Made by a program: the position numbers and the translations under genes. Below, piece after piece: positions 62,101 through 64,000 of a stretch of 64,000 nt of DNA. This DNA is from Nipponacmea schrenckii. Lineage: Eukaryota > Mollusca > Gastropoda > Lottiidae. Under the pieces are notes generated by a model, which saw only the letters and a program-made list of their open reading frames with translations, was not told the origin of the DNA and did no database searches. The DNA is taken from positions 26,223,769-26,287,768 of the forward strand of contig JAUJPP010000007.1 in the NCBI GenBank assembly GCA_030562195.1, read 5' to 3'. Each line of letters begins with the position of its first letter. Position 1 is the stretch's first letter.

Positions 62101-62675
62101 CAAGGATCAAAATCGAACTGACAGTAAAGATGCAAGAGCAAAAAAACCTCAATTTCTGGTTCTCACTTCCGGAGGGAAAAAGAACTTCCGGTATTGTTTA
62201 ATTTGACAATAGTTATTATTTTAAGGTCACCTAAGAAGTCAAAATGTCTGTACGCTTACCAGTTCATCTGCAAGCTCGTCCAATAATCGCAAAAAAAAAA
62301 AAAAAAAAAATAATCTGAACGATTACAATACGTTTTCGACTGAATCAACGAAATTCGTAATTATAGATTGATTTCCATAATTAACCAATCAGATCTGCAG
62401 AACACTAAAATCATCCTGAGTTAAGTTTTCGAGGATTAGGCCTCAGATTGGTTTGAACATAGTACTGAATTTACTAAAGATTTTGGTTTAGATATGCTGA
62501 TAGTTAATGGAGAGATAAAGTACAATTCTAATTCTTAAATTCATTTTGAATTTATATTTTTAAGCAAACATTTGGTGATTCAGGGAGGACTGTGGCAGAG
62601 TCCAAAAAGGCTTTCAGTTTCCTGATGAAGTTTTTGACAGACATTGTGCCCTATGAATCTGCAGTTTATCTCAAG
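53156..62675 (+). CDS. FANCA: FANCA, Fanconi anaemia group A protein (partial: lacks first exon and C-terminal part)
   Basis: FANCA is a helical-repeat subunit of the nuclear Fanconi anaemia core complex (with FANCG and FAAP20 in vertebrates) that drives FANCD2-FANCI monoubiquitination at DNA interstrand crosslinks. Thirteen phase-compatible exons: 53156-53265, 55575-55623, 56637-56764, 57020-57112, 57650-57720, 57933-58030, 58458-58528, 58894-58927, 59380-59523, 59844-59920, 60317-60458, 61190-61323 and 62565-62675, about 420 codons. Similarity is clearest in the last three: ILERQEVNWENVLSFLATYL, then AFLLLRQSCLEGPHVFPSYQ and DWFQ, then KKAFSFLMKFLTDIVPYESA, each lining up with the human protein around residues 400-520. 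The first exon here (RKRKSDLSPDSRSMLKQSVF) matches the basic N-terminal region. The next exon, expected to start VHILHPP, was not found before the right edge. The acceptor before 62565 is TAAG, weaker than the rest. Confidence 0.9.
53335..54436. repeat. Dispersed repeat of about seven diverged units with ATACGCCCA ends, in a FANCA intron
   Basis: It begins near ATACGCCCACATTATAATGT and ends near ATATGGGCGTATCT, giving short inverted ends. After a GTCCGTCC-rich block (53378-53402), a unit of 110-165 bp starting TTGTGAACGCGATAGAG and continuing CTACAGTTTTCATCGGATT recurs near 53410, 53520, 53685, 53840, 54000, 54160 and 54303 with growing divergence. No intact protein is encoded. Confidence 0.75.
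55700..56500. repeat. AT-rich 33-bp satellite array in a FANCA intron
   Basis: About 24 copies of a 32-34 bp unit (ATTAAAAACTAGATTATAAA then AGATTTTAATTCC) run head to tail. Single-base changes and small indels separate units. A higher-order pattern of two or three alternating variants (TTAATTCC and TTTTCAATTC) is visible. The long minus-strand frames in it are by-products of the repeat. Confidence 0.95.
57142..57424. mobile_element. hAT-type MITE, second copy of the 1518-1958 family (inverted)
   Basis: It starts TAGTGCTGGGTTTTGTC and ends GCCAGCGCTA. Its reverse complement follows 1518-1958 block by block (CGTATCGTACCACAGGGTCG, then GGCATTCCATA, then TCCATTGTTTTCAAATAACT), with about 150 bp of the interior missing. 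The flanks no longer show a clean 8-bp duplication, so it is older. It lies in a FANCA intron. Confidence 0.85.
58100..58360. repeat. Diverged tandem duplication of about 130 bp in a FANCA intron
   Basis: TTTGCTCAGTCCTGTTGAAC...TTGGCCTCCT...TTTATATTCTTT at 58135-58210 is repeated as TTTGCTCAGTCCTGTGAAAC...TTGGCTTCCT...TTTGTATTCTTT at 58260-58350. It is non-coding. Confidence 0.6.
58535..58800 (+). repeat. tRNA-derived SINE, copy 2 (most complete)
   Basis: It begins with a tRNA-like head: TGGATCAGTGAGTTAGATGC (A-box like) and, about 35 bases on, GGTTCAGGG (B-box like). The body has GGGACAATAAACCGATGCCC, TGTGTGCTACAG, AAAGATCCCTTGACAG and CGCAAAAAGAG. These internal pol III-type boxes plus the shared body define it as a SINE. 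It lies in a FANCA intron. Confidence 0.7.
59075..59272 (+). repeat. SINE fragment, copy 3
   Basis: The body matches copy 2: GATGGGACAATAAACAGCAA, CCTGTGTGCTACATG, AAGATCCCTCAATAG, GCAAAAAGAGTAGG, then CATTAGCCCATTAGGCACAG. The tRNA-like head is missing. A tail-only scrap may be present at about 60640-60665. Confidence 0.7.
60851..60965. repeat. Long inverted repeat (hairpin) in a FANCA intron
   Basis: The left arm with GATATAGACC...GGTTAATATTCGAAAAAAA (60858-60893) is the near reverse complement of TTTTTTTCGAATATTAACC...GGTCTATATC (about 60916-60957), with a loop of about 20 bases. It may be a small foldback transposon. Confidence 0.75.
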
Positions 62676-64000
62676 GTTTGTCATGACTTATCTAATAAGA
62701 GTTTTTTGGGTTTTGTTGACACTAATGTTCCTAAGAACTAGAGGCAATGCAGATAGTTAAGATATAGTGAATAGCGTAGTCCTCATACTCAAAATTTTTA
62801 TTTATTGTTCTACACTGCACTGGATATGTGAGCAAGCAAATTTTGACATGTTTTGATACAGCAACAATTCAAACTAGATCCCCAGGCTTCGCGAGGTTCT
62901 GTCGCAGTGCGTAGCAGTTTTGTTATACGCTTTAAAACTACCCCACAAAGTATCTATAGAACACTAACGTTATTTTACAGAGTATAAGTCGTTTTTTTTC
63001 AAAGCATAATTGGTTCGCTGAAACTCGTGTCATGTAGATCGCCCAAACGCATAATTCAACAAACAGTTTTTAACAATGAAATTCGCAATTTTCAAATGGT
63101 GATAAAACAGAAAGTATACATCGTACATCAAAAAATAATATATCAATGGATAGATCTTTTCGAGAGCTATCACATTTGTGCTGCTTACAAGGTCACCAAA
63201 TTTCAAGGTAACAATATACGACCATTCGAAGTTTTTATATATTACTATCAGGTAAATATCAAAATCAAAATCAAAATTCAAAAATCGGTTTCCAAATATG
63301 ATTCAGAAATCGATATTACATTCTATAGACATCAAAATTACGCGAATCGTAGTATCTCCAGAGGCCCCATTTCGATTTAAAGAATATTACGCACAGTTAG
63401 TAGAGAAGAAATACAAAATTCTCAAATACTAAAAAGCGCATTTTTGATGGAAATATGTGGTTTTATATATCATTACAAAGAGCAGATAAACTGTAATAAG
63501 ATTCAATATGAATTTTTGTTATTTATAAATTAGTTCACGTGACAGAGCTCTTTAAAAATAAAAATCACAAATTTCAATCGGTTATAAAACCGGAAGTAGA
63601 CATCGGACAACACATATGAATATATCATTGAATAGATATCATCAAGGGCAATAACTCATGTTCAGGTCACCAAAGGTCAAGGTCACGAAATACGGGCCTT
63701 TGAAATTTTGGTCATTACCAATAAAATTAAAATGGAAATAAAAGAACATCAAAATCAAAATTAAAAAATCGGCTCCCAAATAAAGTTGCGCAATCGACTC
63801 TAGTCATAAGATATGAAAAAATAATGAAAATCGCTTTATCACCTGAGGCCCCATTTTTAATTTTACAAAAGTTTAACATTTCAATATGGCGGCTTATCGT
63901 TTGCTTCCGGTCTGGATTTTTTCATCTTCGTTTTTTTGTATGACTATTTGTAGCATGTTGCAAAACAAATTTTTGAAATATCTTAAGAATTCCGGAAGTT
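62676..64000. other. FANCA intron or flank with dispersed repeats; no exon seen
   Basis: The segment near 62870-62940 (ACTAGATCCCCAGGCTTCGC) resembles a Helitron-like terminus. The segment at 63520-63720 (GTGACAGAGCTCTTTAAAAA, AACCGGAAGTAGACATCGG, GGTCAAGGTCACGAAATACG) is an inverted relative of 37390-37560. The expected next FANCA exon was not found. Confidence 0.5.

Overview
The window is nuclear DNA of an invertebrate animal, most likely a gastropod mollusc of the limpet type (a Lottia-like genome). This rests on AT-rich sequence, genes split into many short exons with GT-AG introns of 0.1-2.5 kb, families such as FANCA, PDCD4, HMG20, PBDC1, T-box and ionotropic glutamate receptor, and a dense load of molluscan-style repeats (SINE, hAT-type MITEs, Helitron-like elements, Copia and LINE remains). 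Species assignment is inference. One stretch (about 10150-10540) looks like a low-quality read merged into the assembly, so some frameshifts here may be sequence errors.

Layout, left to right. 1-7243: first coding exon of a PDCD4-like translation inhibitor on the minus strand (6946-7243), whose remaining exons would lie beyond the left edge; the rest is repeat-rich intron or intergenic sequence, including a hAT-type MITE with a perfect 8-bp target duplication. 9755-13922: an HMG20A/B-like chromatin gene on the plus strand, with an added C2H2 finger between the HMG box and the coiled coil. 14853-17444: a complete PBDC1-like gene on the minus strand, convergent with HMG20. 17498-24931: a transposon graveyard with a foldback element, LINE 3' ends on both strands, and a degenerate Copia-type retrotransposon split by another LINE fragment. 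25173-29133: two Helitron-like elements with tandem cores; their removal at A|T sites restores an open reading frame. 32743-39816: a complete seven-exon T-box transcription factor gene (544 residues). 41119-42369: a signal-peptide exon followed by 14 copies of a 60-bp repeat that encodes an acidic peptide bounded by Lys-Arg, resembling a repetitive secreted-peptide precursor but carrying frame breaks. 43020-43935: a LINE ORF1-like remnant. 44911-45835: three decayed exons of an insulin-receptor-type tyrosine kinase. 45983-51812: a complete ten-exon ionotropic glutamate receptor-like gene on the minus strand (562 residues). 53156-62675: at least 13 exons of FANCA on the plus strand, running off the right edge, with introns holding SINEs, a 33-bp satellite and a second hAT MITE.

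The genes are independent single-copy eukaryotic loci rather than an operon. The most unusual items are the Lys-Arg-bounded repeat gene next to the T-box gene, the Helitron-like insertions that dissect a coding fragment and carry an exon-like passenger, the kinase pseudogene with retained introns, and the HMG20 zinc-finger architecture.
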